Below are positions 15,630 through 24,978 of a stretch of 64,000 bases of DNA, piece after piece (the first letter of the stretch is position 1; every line of letters starts with the position of its first letter). A program made the position numbers and the translations under genes. The stretch lies in the NCBI RefSeq assembly GCF_014207985.1, contig NZ_JACHMI010000001.1:1409001-1473000 (forward strand). The letters run 5' to 3'. This stretch comes from Nonomuraea rubra (GTDB lineage Bacteria > Actinomycetota > Actinomycetes > Streptosporangiales > Streptosporangiaceae). The notes below the pieces were generated by a model. The model worked only from the letters and a program-made list of their open reading frames with translations, did not search any database and had not been told where the DNA came from.

Positions 15630-16258
15630 TTCACGGACACCCGGTACGGCTCCACGAGGTCCAGCGCGGCCAGCCTGGAGAGCACGGCGCCGCGCACGTC
15701 CTGGCCGAACCCGTCCACGTCCCGCCCGCACGTCGTCGGCGTGACGGCGAACGTGTGCCCCCGCCTCGTGGCCCGGGCCGAGCGCACGCCCGGCACCTGC
15801 TCGGCCGCGTGCGCCAGGGCCCTGGTGACGCTCCTGGGGCGCAGCCCGATGATCAGGTCGGGATCGCCGCTGCGTACGGGCACCATCCTCGGCCGCCCCG
15901 GCACCAGCGCGACGGCCAGCAACCCCAGCCCGGCCAGCGTCACGACCGCCGCGCCGATCAGCACCCGCGGGTCCGACCACCACGTCGAGCCCGCCCAGGC
16001 CAGCATGCGGTCGTACGGGATCCAGCGCAGCGGCCGCCCGGCCAGCGCCGAGATCGTCTCGGCGAGCACGAGCAGGCTCAGCAGCGCGAGCAGCGCGGCG
16101 ACCACGACGGCCGGGATCCGCCGCGACGGCCGGAAGGCCCGCACCGCGGCCCGGTCGGCGGCCCTCTCGGCGGCTCTGGACCGCTGCGGCGGCACGGGCG
16201 CCCGATGCGCGCCCGACGGCTCGTCCGCACCGTGCTGTGTGGTCTCGTGCGTTGTCAT
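15611..16258 (-). CDS. DUF6286-like membrane protein of the Asp23 cluster
   Basis: The 215-residue protein starts with a hydrophilic Arg/Ala-rich segment. Two transmembrane helices follow (IPAVVVAALLALLSLLVL and VLIGAAVVTLAGLGLLAVAL), then a C-terminal domain with DPDLIIGLRPRSVTRALAHAA that resembles the Asp23-partner domain found in actinobacterial clusters. I assign it to DUF6286 from this architecture and position. It overlaps the preceding Asp23-family gene by ATGA, so translation is probably coupled. A role as a second membrane anchor is plausible. Confidence 0.65.
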   Translation of the reverse strand: MTTHETTQHGADEPSGAHRAPVPPQRSRAAERAADRAAVRAFRPSRRIPAVVVAALLALLSLLVLAETISALAGRPLRWIPYDRMLAWAGSTWWSDPRVLIGAAVVTLAGLGLLAVALVPGRPRMVPVRSGDPDLIIGLRPRSVTRALAHAAEQVPGVRSARATRRGHTFAVTPTTCGRDVDGFGQDVRGAVLSRLAALDLVEPYRVSVNVREQR

Positions 16259-16608
16259 GGCAGGTCTCCGCCCACGTCGGTCATGGTGATGTCCAGGCGG
16301 GTGACGTGCAGGCCCGTCTGGGCGGCGACGCGGCGGATCACGTGCTCCCGCAGCCGCGCCGCCACGGCGGGCAGCGGAGACGGGTAGGCCACGCTCACGT
16401 TGAGCCGCACGACGGCCTGGTCACCGTGCACCTCGCCGGCCGACGGCGTCCACGGCAGGCCGCGCGGCTGCACGTCGCGCACCTCGGGCACCTCCGCGGC
16501 GGCCACGCAGGCGATCTTGCTGACCACCCGGTCGGCGATCTCCGTGCGCCCGCGCCGCTCGGGCGAGGGCAGGGGAGCGCGCCGCTGGGCGGGCACCGTC
16601 ATGGTCAT
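16255..16608 (-). CDS. Asp23/Gls24-family envelope stress protein
   Basis: This 117-residue protein has the Asp23 core: IADRVVSKIACVAAAEVPEVRDV, VHGDQAVVRLNVSVAYPSPLP, and ITMTDV near the end. Asp23-type proteins coat the inner membrane face and respond to cell-envelope stress. It overlaps its upstream neighbour by four bases (ATGA at 16605–16608) and its downstream neighbour likewise, so it lies inside a coupled operon with two other Asp23-like genes. Confidence 0.8.
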   Translation of the reverse strand: MTMTVPAQRRAPLPSPERRGRTEIADRVVSKIACVAAAEVPEVRDVQPRGLPWTPSAGEVHGDQAVVRLNVSVAYPSPLPAVAARLREHVIRRVAAQTGLHVTRLDITMTDVGGDLP

Positions 16609-16793
16609 TTACGCCTCACGGACAGCCCGGACAGGTTGATCTCGCCGGTCTCGGCGATCCGCCCGACCAGGAAACCGACCGCGCCCAGGACCAGCACGAG
16701 CAGGAACGCGCCCAGCCCTCCGAACGCCCCGGCCAGCCCGAGCACGATGCCGACGGCCATGCCGATGACCGGCATCCACTGGATGTTGTTCAT
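16605..16793 (-). CDS. Small DUF2273-like membrane protein
   Basis: A 62-residue protein with two closely spaced transmembrane helices (IGMAVGIVLGLAGAFGGLGA and LLVLVLGAVGFLVGRI) and a charged C-terminus. Its size, topology and position within an Asp23 operon match DUF2273 proteins, which commonly accompany Asp23 and AmaP. It overlaps both neighbours by four bases. Confidence 0.7.
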   Translation of the reverse strand: MNNIQWMPVIGMAVGIVLGLAGAFGGLGAFLLVLVLGAVGFLVGRIAETGEINLSGLSVRRK

Positions 16794-17224
16794 GATCCCT
16801 CCACGATGATGTCGTCGATGCGCACGTGCACCGGACGGTCCCCGGCCAGGTCCGCCACGGCGCCGCGCACCTCGTCGGCGGTCTGCGGCAGCGGGCGCTC
16901 CAGCGTGGCGACGATGGCGATCTCCACCGCGCGCTCGTCCGCGGACACGCCCGTGAGGCGCTCACCGGGCAGATACGTGGCCACCGTCCCGAACGGCCCA
17001 CCGGACAACCGGGCCACACCACGGCAGCCCAGCGCCCGATCCGCGATCAGCCGCTCCTCGGTGGCCGCACCGGAACCCGCCCCACCGCCGACGCTCGCCG
17101 CGCCACCGGACACCGCCGCCCCACCAGGGCTCGTCGGGCTGCCGGGGCCGGTCGGGCCGCGAGAGGTGGCCGGGCCGCCGGAGTTCGGCGGGCCGCCAGG
17201 GCCGGTCGGGGCGGCGGCGGTCAT
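16790..17224 (-). CDS. Asp23-like protein with Gly/Pro-rich N-terminus
   Basis: The first 50 or so residues of this 144-residue protein are low-complexity Gly/Pro/Ser/Ala. The rest (RGVARLSGGPFGTVATYLPG, then RAVEIAIVATLERPLPQTAD and VHVRIDDIIVE) follows the Asp23 fold. Compared with the flanking Asp23 proteins the core is short. It overlaps the gene before it at 17221–17224 and the gene after it at 16790–16793. Confidence 0.62.
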   Translation of the reverse strand: MTAAAPTGPGGPPNSGGPATSRGPTGPGSPTSPGGAAVSGGAASVGGGAGSGAATEERLIADRALGCRGVARLSGGPFGTVATYLPGERLTGVSADERAVEIAIVATLERPLPQTADEVRGAVADLAGDRPVHVRIDDIIVEGS

Positions 17225-17733
17225 TGGACCCGGGGCTCCGGCTGCATGTCCCCGCGCTGCCCGTCGCTCTGCCGGTCACGGTCGCCGCGGTCCTGGTCCG
17301 GCAGGTGCACGTCGTCCACCCGGATGTTGACCTCGGTCACCTCGAGCCCGCACATCCGCTCGACCGCGCCGATCACGTTCTTCCTGACGGCCGCCGCCAG
17401 GTCGGGGATCGCGGTGCCGTACTCGGCCACCAGGTCCAGGTCCACGGCCGCCTGCCGCTCGCCCACCTCGACCGATACGCCCTGGGCCACGTTCCTGTCC
17501 CCGCCGACGATGCCGCGCATGCTCCCGAGTGCCCGTGCCGCGCCTCCGCCCATGGCGTACACGCCGGAGACCTCGCTGGCAGCCAGCCCGGCTATCTTGG
17601 CGACGACCCCGTCGTCGATGCTCGTGGTGCCCTTCTCCGTGACCAGCGCGGTCGTGCTCTCCTGGGTCCTGGCCCGCGGCACGGTTCCCGTCGCGCCGGC
17701 CCCCGTGGGCCGATTGGACATCGTGTCCGACAC
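17221..17733 (-). CDS. Asp23/Gls24-family protein, first gene of the envelope-stress operon
   Basis: The 170-residue protein has a clear Asp23 domain: TSIDDGVVAKIAGLAASEVSGVYAM, GVSVEVGERQAAVDLDLVAEYG, and VRKNVIGAVERMCGLEVTEVNIRVDDV. A charged tail rich in Asp and Arg follows. It is the first gene of an operon of six overlapping genes running to 14969. The start is GTG at 17733 with AAGGGGGTGACGG upstream. A weak stress-sigma-like pair (GTTTT and GGGTGT on the minus strand, 17803–17807 and 17785–17790) lies in front, but its spacing is shorter than the known consensus. Confidence 0.82.
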   Translation of the reverse strand: MSDTMSNRPTGAGATGTVPRARTQESTTALVTEKGTTSIDDGVVAKIAGLAASEVSGVYAMGGGAARALGSMRGIVGGDRNVAQGVSVEVGERQAAVDLDLVAEYGTAIPDLAAAVRKNVIGAVERMCGLEVTEVNIRVDDVHLPDQDRGDRDRQSDGQRGDMQPEPRVQ

Positions 17734-17903
17734 GATCCGTCACCCCCTTAGGTGTCTTCTCCCAGGGCAGAGATAACCGCTGTTACACCCTCGAAGCACT
17801 GCAAAACGGACTCTGGGTACAAAAATGGACAGCCCCTGACTCGTGCGGGGTGGCGCGCGAAAAAGGTGACGGACCCCTCCGGCGGCGGCGATAGCCTTGT
17901 CAG

Positions 17904-18680
17904 GTGCGTATAGCGAGGTTCTCCACAGGCGAAGGCGTCTCGTTCGGCGTGGTCGAGGGCGGGCCCGGCGAGGAGTTCATCTCCGCGATCTCCGGCCACC
18001 CGTTCGGCCAGGTGCAGTTCACCGGCGAGCGCCTCCCGCTGTCCCAGGTGAAGCTGCTGGCCCCGATGCTGCCGAGCAAGGTGATCGCCATCGGCAGGAA
18101 CTACGCGGAGCACGCCGCCGAGATGGGCAACGAGGTGCCGGAAGAGCCCCTCATCTTCATGAAGCCGTCCACCACGGTGATCGGCCACGGCGAGAGCATC
18201 GCCTACCCCACGTCGCTGTCCGACCGCGTCGACTACGAGGGCGAGCTGGCCGTGGTGATCGGCAGGCTCTGCCGGGAGGTCCCGGTCGAGCGGGTGAAGG
18301 ACGTCATCTTCGGCTACACCTGCGCCAACGACGTGACCGCACGCGACCTGCAGAAGAAGGACGTGCAGTTCACCCGGGCCAAGGGGTTCGACACGTTCTG
18401 CCCGCTCGGCCCGTGGATCCAGACCGATCTCGACGCGAGCGACCTGGCGCTGACGACCACGGTCAACGGCGAGATCCGGCAGAGCGGGCGCACGAGCCAG
18501 CTCATCAACGACATCCCCGCGCTGGTGGCGTACGTCAGCGCGGTCATGACGCTGATCCCCGGCGACGTCATCCTGACCGGCACGCCGGCGGGCGTCGGCC
18601 CGCTCGAGATCGGTGACGAGGTCAGCGTCGGCATCGAAGGCATCGGCACACTCACGAACAAGGTGGTCTCCCGTGACTGA
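17904..18680 (+). CDS. Fumarylacetoacetate hydrolase family protein
   Basis: The 258-residue protein is a FAH-superfamily enzyme, probably a hydratase, decarboxylase or acylpyruvase acting on 2-keto diacids. Its family residues include [15 protein letters not shown], the metal-binding glutamates in [12 protein letters not shown], the [15 protein letters not shown] stretch, and [14 protein letters not shown] near the C-terminus. The GTG start lies six bases after a TAGCCT box at 17892–17897 with no ribosome site, so the mRNA may be leaderless. It overlaps gltX by eight bases, and the two are usually neighbours in actinobacteria. Confidence 0.88.
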   Translation: MRIARFSTGEGVSFGVVEGGPGEEFISAISGHPFGQVQFTGERLPLSQVKLLAPMLPSKVIAIGRNYAEHAAEMGNEVPEEPLIFMKPSTTVIGHGESIAYPTSLSDRVDYEGELAVVIGRLCREVPVERVKDVIFGYTCANDVTARDLQKKDVQFTRAKGFDTFCPLGPWIQTDLDASDLALTTTVNGEIRQSGRTSQLINDIPALVAYVSAVMTLIPGDVILTGTPAGVGPLEIGDEVSVGIEGIGTLTNKVVSRD

Positions 18681-20046
18681 CGTACGGGTGCGGTTCGCCC
18701 CGTCTCCAACCGGCATGTTCCACGTGGGCAGCGCCCGCGCCGCGCTGTTCAACTGGGCTGTGGCGGAGCAGTCCAAGGGGCGGTTCATCCTGCGCATCGA
18801 GGACACCGATGCCACCCGCAACCGGCCCGAATGGACCGAGGGCATCATCTCGGCGCTCGACTGGATCGGCATCAACGGCACCAACCCGGTGTTCGAGGGC
18901 CCCTACTTCCAGTCGGCGTACGAGCCGCAGCACCGCGAGGCCGTGGCCAAGCTGCTGGCCGACGGCAAGGCGTACTACTGCGACTGCACCCGCGAGCAGG
19001 TCCAGGAGCGCACCGGCTCCAAGGACAAGGGCTACGACGGCTACTGCCGCGAGCGCGGGCTGACGGCGGGCGCGGTGCGCTTCCGCACGCCCGACGAGGG
19101 CGTCACGGTGGTCGACGACCTGGTGCGCGGCCGGGTGGAGTTCCCCAACAACGCGCAGGAGGACTTCGTCATCGCCCGCAGCGACGGCTCGCCCCTGTAC
19201 GTGCTGGCCAACGCCGTGGACGACATCACCCAGGGCATCACCCACGTGGCCCGCGGCGAGGAGCACCTGCCCAACGCCGCCAGGCAGGAGCTGCTCTGGC
19301 CCGCGCTGGGCGCCACGCCGCCGGTCTGGGCGCACCTCCCGGTGATCGTCAACGAGCAGCGCAAGAAGCTGTCCAAGCGCCGCGACAAGGTGGCGCTGGA
19401 GGACTACCGCGCGGAGGGCTACCTGCCCGAGGCGATCGTCAACTACCTCATGCTGCTCGGCTGGGGGCCCGGCGAGGACCGCGAGCTCATGCCGTGGTCG
19501 GAGATGGTGCCGCTGTTCCGGTTCGAGGACGTCAACGCCTCCAACGCGTTCTTCGACGAGAAGAAGCTGCGGGCCTTCAACGGCGAGTACATCCGGGCGC
19601 TGCCGCTGGAGACGTTCGAGGAGCGCTGCGCGCCCTACCTCGACGCCGCCTGGGACCGCGAGCTGTTCAGCAAGGTCGCGGTGCTGGCCCAGACGCGCAT
19701 CGCGGTGCTGTCGGAGATCCGGCAGAACGTCGACTTCCTCTTCCTGGAGGAGCCGGTCTTCGACCAGGTGTCGTGGGACAAGGCCATGAAGAACGCCCCC
19801 GAGGAGATCCTCACCGGCTTCCTGGAGCGCCTGGAGACCGTGAGCTGGGACCCTGAGTCGCTCAAGCAGGCGCTGGAGGAGGTCGGCACGGCCCACGGGC
19901 TCAAGCTCGGCAAGGCCCAGGCACCGGTGCGGGTGGCGATCACGGGCCGGACGGTGGGTCTGCCGCTGTTCGAGTCGATCGAGGTGCTGGGCCGGGAACG
20001 CGCCCAGGACCGCCTCCGCGCCGCCCTGACCCGCCTGAAGGGCTGA
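18673..20046 (+). CDS. gltX: Glutamyl-tRNA synthetase
   Basis: GltX charges tRNA-Glu with glutamate. In actinobacteria it usually also misacylates tRNA-Gln for later amidation. The 457-residue class I synthetase has the HIGH-type motif FHVGS after RFAPSPTG, and KLSKR near residue 232 as the KMSKS motif. Its anticodon-binding helical domain is C-terminal. The GTG at 18673 is chosen because it opens directly before the conserved [11 protein letters not shown]; it overlaps the FAH stop by eight bases. Both substrates, tRNA-Glu(CTC) and tRNA-Gln(CTG), are encoded in this window. Confidence 0.96.
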   Translation: MTDVRVRFAPSPTGMFHVGSARAALFNWAVAEQSKGRFILRIEDTDATRNRPEWTEGIISALDWIGINGTNPVFEGPYFQSAYEPQHREAVAKLLADGKAYYCDCTREQVQERTGSKDKGYDGYCRERGLTAGAVRFRTPDEGVTVVDDLVRGRVEFPNNAQEDFVIARSDGSPLYVLANAVDDITQGITHVARGEEHLPNAARQELLWPALGATPPVWAHLPVIVNEQRKKLSKRRDKVALEDYRAEGYLPEAIVNYLMLLGWGPGEDRELMPWSEMVPLFRFEDVNASNAFFDEKKLRAFNGEYIRALPLETFEERCAPYLDAAWDRELFSKVAVLAQTRIAVLSEIRQNVDFLFLEEPVFDQVSWDKAMKNAPEEILTGFLERLETVSWDPESLKQALEEVGTAHGLKLGKAQAPVRVAITGRTVGLPLFESIEVLGRERAQDRLRAALTRLKG

Positions 20047-21415
20047 GCCCCACAGCCGGCGCCGCTGCTTCCGCCGGCGTGTCCGCGGGGCCGGGCGCCG
20101 GCGTGGCCGCCGGGCTGTGACCGCCGGCGCGCTGCACCACCAGCGCGCCGGTGAGGCTGATCGCGGCTCCCGCGGCCATCGACAGCCACACGCCCGTGAT
20201 GCCGAGCCACGCGCTCAGCCCGTACGCGAGGGGCAGCTGCACCGCGAACCCCGCCAGCGTGGCGGCGAGCAGCCGGCTGCCCCTCCCGCTCGCCTGCAAC
20301 ACCCCGCCCACGGCGATCAGCCCGCCGAACGGCACCAGGTAGAGCGTCATCCACCGCAGGAACTCCACGGCCACCGCCGGATCGCCGGTGAACAGCCCGG
20401 CGACCGGCACGGCCGGCACGTTCAGCACCACCGCGATCACCGCACCCGCCCCGAGCCCGAGGGCCAGAGGCGACCTCACGGCCTCGGACCGGGCGGTGCG
20501 GATCATCGCCGCCTGCCGCAGCGCGTAGAACACCATCACGCCGGCCAGCATGATCTTCTGCCCGATCCCGTAACCCGCCACCGCCGCCGTCCCGAACCCG
20601 GCCACGATCTCCACCAGCGCCATCCCCACCAGCGCCCGTGCCAGGAAATCTCCGGACATGGGCAGCCCGGTAAGGATCACTTCACCGGCCACCCGCCCAC
20701 GGCCGCCGCGGCCCGGCTCGCCGTCACCGGGCCCGCTCGCCGCCGCACGACCGCCGCCCGCGCCGCGGTCACCGGGCCCGCTCGCTGCCGCACGACCGTC
20801 GCCCAACCGTGCCCCGGACGCGTCGCGCAGGCGGGTCAGGGACCGGAGCGCCACCGCCAGCGTGATCGCCCGCGCGATCACCGTGGCCAGCGCCGCCCCC
20901 TGCACCCCCATCCCGGCCCCGTAGATGAACAGCGGATCCAGCCCCACCACGAGCACGTTGCAGATGATCGCGTGCCGCATCGGCCGCCTCGTATCCCCCA
21001 GCCCCTTCAGCGCCCCGTCCACCACCGTCTGCGCGAAGTACACCGGCAGCCCGCCCAGCGAGACCAGGAAGAACTCCGCCGTCAGCCCGGGCGAGTCGGT
21101 GAACAGCGCCGCCAGCGGCTCCCGCAGCAGCACCCCGGGCACCGCGACGGCCACCGAGAAGACCGCCCACCACACCCATCCCGCCCTGACGACCGGCCCC
21201 AGCGGCGCGTGCCCGTCACGCCGCCCGACCAGCACGGTCACCCCCGTCGGCACCGCCAGGAACAGCCCGTAGGCCAGGTACTCGGCCGTCGTGCCCACGG
21301 TGACAGCCGCGATCGCCGCCTCGCCCAGCCCGGACACCCAGAGCAGGTCGATCACGCCGACCGCGACCACCGCGGTGAGCAGTTCCACGTAGATCGGCAG
21401 CGCCAGCCTGATCAT
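19940..21415 (-). CDS. MATE-family multidrug efflux transporter
   Basis: The 491-residue protein has a dozen hydrophobic helices in two MATE halves (for example [21 protein letters not shown] and [20 protein letters not shown]) and exports drugs or metabolites against an ion gradient. Two oddities stand out. The central cytoplasmic loop carries an in-frame duplicated segment, [10 protein letters not shown]. The last 55 or so residues are Pro/Gly/Ala-rich, and the final 107 bases lie antisense to the 3' end of gltX, so this tail probably arose by loss of an earlier stop. It is divergent from a PadR regulator. Confidence 0.82.
   Translation of the reverse strand: MIRLALPIYVELLTAVVAVGVIDLLWVSGLGEAAIAAVTVGTTAEYLAYGLFLAVPTGVTVLVGRRDGHAPLGPVVRAGWVWWAVFSVAVAVPGVLLREPLAALFTDSPGLTAEFFLVSLGGLPVYFAQTVVDGALKGLGDTRRPMRHAIICNVLVVGLDPLFIYGAGMGVQGAALATVIARAITLAVALRSLTRLRDASGARLGDGRAAASGPGDRGAGGGRAAASGPGDGEPGRGGRGRVAGEVILTGLPMSGDFLARALVGMALVEIVAGFGTAAVAGYGIGQKIMLAGVMVFYALRQAAMIRTARSEAVRSPLALGLGAGAVIAVVLNVPAVPVAGLFTGDPAVAVEFLRWMTLYLVPFGGLIAVGGVLQASGRGSRLLAATLAGFAVQLPLAYGLSAWLGITGVWLSMAAGAAISLTGALVVQRAGGHSPAATPAPGPADTPAEAAAPAVGLSPSGGSGRRGGGPGRVPGPAPRSTRTAADPPSGP
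20723..20803. repeat. In-frame 45-bp duplication inside the MATE loop
   Basis: GTCACCGGGCCCGCTCGC occurs at 20723 and again at 20768. The two copies share about 36 bases with two mismatches at a 45-bp period (15 codons). The repeat therefore preserves the reading frame and adds a flexible Gly/Ala/Ser stretch between the two halves of the pump. Confidence 0.8.
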
Positions 21416-21428
21416 CGATACCTCTTTT

Positions 21429-21455
21429 CGCTATACATCTAAACGAGGTATAGCG
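21429..21455. promoter_or_regulatory. Candidate PadR operator between divergent MATE and padR genes
   Basis: CGCTATAC at 21429–21436 and GTATAGCG at 21448–21455 form a perfect 8-bp inverted repeat with an 11-base spacer. An overlapping pair, ATACCTC (21418–21424) and GAGGTAT (21445–21451), strengthens the symmetry. The right arm contains TATAGC, which is well placed to be the padR -10 box. Confidence 0.7.
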
Positions 21456-21460
21456 TTACG

Positions 21461-22015
21461 ATGCATCCCATGGCAAGCGGCGGCGACCTCGCTCTCACGA
21501 TCCTGGGCTTCCTCAACGAGCACCCCATGCACGGCTACGAGCTCAAGTCCCGCCTCGCCGCGCTGACCGGCCACCTGCGCCCGGTCAGCGACGGCGCGCT
21601 CTACCCGGCGATCGCCAGGCTGGAGGCCAAGGGCCTGGTGGAGCGGCACGAGGAGGCGGGCGCGGCGGCCGCGCGCCGGCAGGTGCTGACGCTCACCGAG
21701 GCCGGCCGCGAGGAGCTGCTGCGGCGCCTGCGTGACCCCGCCGACCTCGACATCAGCGACCAGACCAGGTTCTTCGCGCTGCTGACGTTCCTGTCGGCGC
21801 TGCCCGACCCGGCCGACCAGGTGAAGGTGCTCAGCCGCAGGCTGGCCTTCCTGGAGGCGCCCGCGAGCTTCTTCTACGAGGACGGCAGGCCGGTCAGGGC
21901 ACGGGACGAGCCGGACCCGTACCGCCGCGGCATGCTGCTGATCGCCCGCGCCTCCAGCCGGGCGGAGAAAGAGTGGCTCCGCCAGCGCATCGCGGAACTG
22001 AACGTTCCGCAATAA
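21461..22015 (+). CDS. PadR-family transcriptional regulator
   Basis: The 184-residue protein starts with a winged helix typical of PadR: ILGFLNEHPMHGYELKSRL, LRPVSDGALYPAIARLEAKGLVERH and the wing RRQVLTLTEAGREEL. A C-terminal helical dimerisation region follows. PadR proteins usually repress an adjacent transporter and release on ligand binding, so the divergent MATE pump is the likely target. The ATG at 21461 is six bases after a TATAGC box, which suggests a leaderless message; ATG at 21470 is the alternative. Confidence 0.88.
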   Translation: MHPMASGGDLALTILGFLNEHPMHGYELKSRLAALTGHLRPVSDGALYPAIARLEAKGLVERHEEAGAAAARRQVLTLTEAGREELLRRLRDPADLDISDQTRFFALLTFLSALPDPADQVKVLSRRLAFLEAPASFFYEDGRPVRARDEPDPYRRGMLLIARASSRAEKEWLRQRIAELNVPQ

Positions 22016-22866
22016 TGCCTAACGTCGCCTCCATGACCTTCTTGGTGACGGGAGCCACGGGCTCCGTAGGCAGGCACGTCGTCGCGCACCTCCTCGAAGC
22101 GGGCCACCGCGTCCGCGCCCTCACCCGGGATCCATCGAGGGCCAGGCTGCCCGAAGGGGCCGAGGTCGTCCAGGGGGACCTCAGCCGCGCCGAGAGCCTG
22201 GTGCCCGCCCTGGAGGGCGTCGAGGGCGTGCACCTCATCGACGCCGCCGACTCCGCGTACGCGCCGCTCCAGAACGGCGCCGAGATCGTCGCGGCGCTCC
22301 GGGACGCGGGGGTGCGCAGGGTGACGCTGCTCAGCGGCTGGTCGCCGGGCACGCTGGAGGCCGCCGTCACCGGCAGCGACCTGGCCTGGACGCACGTGCA
22401 GCCGACCGAGTTCATGGCCAACGCGCTGGCGTGGGCCGAGCCCGTACGGACGAGGGGCGTGATCGAGGAGCCGTTCGCGGCCACCAGGACGGCCATGGTG
22501 CACGAGGCCGACATCGGCGCCGTCATCGCCACCGCGCTCACCGAGGACGGGCACGAGGGCCACTCCTACGGCCTCACCGGCCCGGAGCTGCTCGACGTAC
22601 CCGCCAAGGTGCGGATCCTGTCGGAGGCGATCGGCCGCGAGATCGCCTTCAGGGAGCTGACCGTGGACGAGATGCGCGAACGCTACCGGGCCCAGGGCGT
22701 GCCGGAGCACATGATCGAGTTCCAGATCGAGGTCTTCGGCAACGTGCCGGAGGGCGCCTACCAGGTCACGCCCACGGTCGAGCAGGTGACGGGGCGGCCA
22801 CCGCGCACGTTCGCGCGGTGGGCCGCGGAGCACGCCGGGGCGTTCAGTCCAGGCCGCGGCGCTTGA
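22015..22866 (+). CDS. NmrA-like NAD(P)-binding protein
   Basis: The 283-residue protein is an atypical short-chain dehydrogenase of the NmrA/HSCARG type. TFLVTGATGSVGRHVVAHLL is the dinucleotide-binding turn, and GHRVRALTRDPSRA supplies the NADP-preferring arginine. There is no clear YxxxK catalytic pair, so it may be a redox sensor or a quinone/NAD(P)H reductase. The start codon overlaps the padR stop (TAATG), indicating co-expression with padR. ATG at 22033 is possible. Its end overlaps the convergent oligopeptidase gene by 23 bases. Confidence 0.8.
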   Translation: MPNVASMTFLVTGATGSVGRHVVAHLLEAGHRVRALTRDPSRARLPEGAEVVQGDLSRAESLVPALEGVEGVHLIDAADSAYAPLQNGAEIVAALRDAGVRRVTLLSGWSPGTLEAAVTGSDLAWTHVQPTEFMANALAWAEPVRTRGVIEEPFAATRTAMVHEADIGAVIATALTEDGHEGHSYGLTGPELLDVPAKVRILSEAIGREIAFRELTVDEMRERYRAQGVPEHMIEFQIEVFGNVPEGAYQVTPTVEQVTGRPPRTFARWAAEHAGAFSPGRGA

Positions 22867-24814
22867 GCAGCGGCTGGATGCTGGGCTCGCGCCCGCGGAA
22901 GTTGCGGAAGGCGGTCAGCGGGTCGAGGCTGCCGCCCCTGGACAGCAGCTCCCGGCGGAAGTGGTCGCCGTTGGCCCGGGTGAGCCCGCCGTTCTCCTTG
23001 AACCACTCCACGCTCTCGGCGTCGAGCACCTCGCTCCAGATGTAGGAGTAGTAGCCCGCGCTGTAGCCGCCGGCGAAGATGTGCGCGAAGTAGTTCGTCC
23101 GGTAACGCGGCCGGACCAGCGGGAACGCGATCCCGGCGGCGTCCAGCGCGGCCGCCTCGAACGCCTCGGGGTCGGCCACGGTCTCGCCGGGGGCCAGCTT
23201 GTGCCAGGCCCAGTCGAGCAGCGTGGCGGCGAGGTACTCGACGGTCTGGAAGCCCTGGTTGAACTTCTCGGCCGCCTGCAGCTTCTCCACCAGCTCGGCC
23301 GGCATCGGCTCGCCCGTCTCGTGGTGCTTGGCGTAGTTGGCCAGCACCTCGGGCCAGGTCACCCACATCTCGTTGACCTGCGACGGGTACTCGACGAAGT
23401 CGCGCGGCACCTTGGTGCCGGAGACGCGCGGGAAGCGCACGCTGGAGAAGAGCCCGTGCAGCGCGTGCCCGAACTCGTGGAAGGCCGTGTTCACCTCGTC
23501 GTACGTCAGCAGCGTCGGCCCCGAGGCGGGCTTGGTGACGTTGAGGTTGTTCATCACCACCGGCCGCTGCCCGAACAGCAACGACTGGTCGACCAGGTGG
23601 TTCATCCACGCGCCGCCGCGCTTGCCGGACCTGGCGTAGGGGTCGAGCACGAACAGCCCCAGCGGGCTCCCGTCCTCGTTGAACACCTCGAACACGGTGA
23701 GGTCGGGGTGGTAGCCGCCCAGCTCGGGCCGCTCGGTGAAGGTGATCCCGTACAGCTTGGTGGCCGCGAAGAAGATGCCGTCGCGGTAGACCCGGCCGAG
23801 CTCGAAGTAGGGCCGCATGGCGGCGCCGTCGAAGTCGTAGCGGGCCTGGCGCACCTTCTCGGAGTAGTACGACCAGTCCCACGGCTCGATCGGGAACCCG
23901 GCCTGCTCCGCCAGCGCCTCGGCCTCCCGCCGGGCGTTGCGGACGGCGGGGCCGACGAGCTGGCCGAGCATCTCCTCGACCGCCTCGACGGTCTTGGCCG
24001 TCTGGTCGGCCACCGTGTACGCCGCGTGCGTGGGGAACCCGAGCAGCGCCGCCCGCTCGGCCCGCAGCGCCGCCATCCTGGCCGCCACCTCGAAGTTGCC
24101 GGGGGCCCGGCCGACGCTCAGCTCGTACAGGCGGCGGCGCACCTCGCGGTCGGTGAGCTGGGCCAGGCCGGGCTGGCAGGTGAAGTTGAGCAGCGGCAGG
24201 ACGTACGTGCCGTCGTCCTGGCGCAGCGACTCGATCTTGGCCTCGTCGAAGCCGTCGAGCTCCTTCGGGTCGGTCACCACCAGCGCCGACTCGGTGGAGG
24301 CCTTCAGCAGGCTCTGCGCGAACTGCGTGGAGAGCTTCGACAGCTCCTCGTTCAGCTCGCGCAGCCGGTCCTGGTCCGGCTCGGACAGGTCGGCGCCGGC
24401 CCTGATGAAGTCGTCGCGGTACTTCTCCAGCAGCCAGGACTCCTCGGCGTCCGCCGTGCCGACCTGCTTGATCCTGGCCCACAGCGCCCGGTTCAGGCGG
24501 ATGGCGTCGCCGTGCCGGGTGAGCTGGGGGGAGATCTCCTTCTCGATCTCCATGATCGTGTCGGTCGTGTTCGACGCGGCGACGCTGAAGAAGACGGTGG
24601 CCGTGCGGTCGAGGATCCGGCCCGACCGTTCGAGCGCGATGATCGTGTTCTCGAACGTCGGGGTCTCGGTGCTGCTCGCGATCGCCTCGACCTCGGCGAG
24701 CTGCTCCGCCATGCCGCGCTCGAACGCCGGCAGGTAGTGCTCCTCACGGACGTCCGCGAAGGGCGGCAGCTCGTACGGCAGGTCGCTTGGGGCGAAGAAC
24801 GGATTCTCGGCCAA
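22844..24814 (-). CDS. M3-family oligopeptidase (Dcp/OpdA-like)
   Basis: The 656-residue metallopeptidase has the zinc site FHEFGHALHG near residue 442 and the third ligand Glu downstream. Its long helical N-terminal domain is typical of M3 enzymes, which degrade short cytoplasmic peptides. The sequence FVEYPSQVNEMWV and the region YFAHIFAGGYSAGYYSYIWSE place it with the peptidyl-dipeptidase Dcp/oligopeptidase A group. It lacks a signal peptide, so it should be cytosolic. It is transcribed alone. Confidence 0.93.
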   Translation of the reverse strand: MAENPFFAPSDLPYELPPFADVREEHYLPAFERGMAEQLAEVEAIASSTETPTFENTIIALERSGRILDRTATVFFSVAASNTTDTIMEIEKEISPQLTRHGDAIRLNRALWARIKQVGTADAEESWLLEKYRDDFIRAGADLSEPDQDRLRELNEELSKLSTQFAQSLLKASTESALVVTDPKELDGFDEAKIESLRQDDGTYVLPLLNFTCQPGLAQLTDREVRRRLYELSVGRAPGNFEVAARMAALRAERAALLGFPTHAAYTVADQTAKTVEAVEEMLGQLVGPAVRNARREAEALAEQAGFPIEPWDWSYYSEKVRQARYDFDGAAMRPYFELGRVYRDGIFFAATKLYGITFTERPELGGYHPDLTVFEVFNEDGSPLGLFVLDPYARSGKRGGAWMNHLVDQSLLFGQRPVVMNNLNVTKPASGPTLLTYDEVNTAFHEFGHALHGLFSSVRFPRVSGTKVPRDFVEYPSQVNEMWVTWPEVLANYAKHHETGEPMPAELVEKLQAAEKFNQGFQTVEYLAATLLDWAWHKLAPGETVADPEAFEAAALDAAGIAFPLVRPRYRTNYFAHIFAGGYSAGYYSYIWSEVLDAESVEWFKENGGLTRANGDHFRRELLSRGGSLDPLTAFRNFRGREPSIQPLLKRRGLD

Positions 24815-24978
24815 CGCTCGGGCTCCTCCACGTGGTGTTTTGTCCCCTTCAGCTTGGCACGACCGGGCACGTGGTGGGGGCTTCGGAGGGCGGCCGGGCT
24901 AATCGTTTTGGTCTTAGCCCCGGAGCTGGGCTATTCTTTCGGACGTCGCCAAAGCGCTCCGCGAGGAGATCGCAGCGG

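Noticed and set aside
24815..24978. Small gene between the M3 peptidase and tRNA-Gln
   Set aside because: Short frames here lack ribosome sites. The stretch probably holds only the promoters of the two flanking genes.
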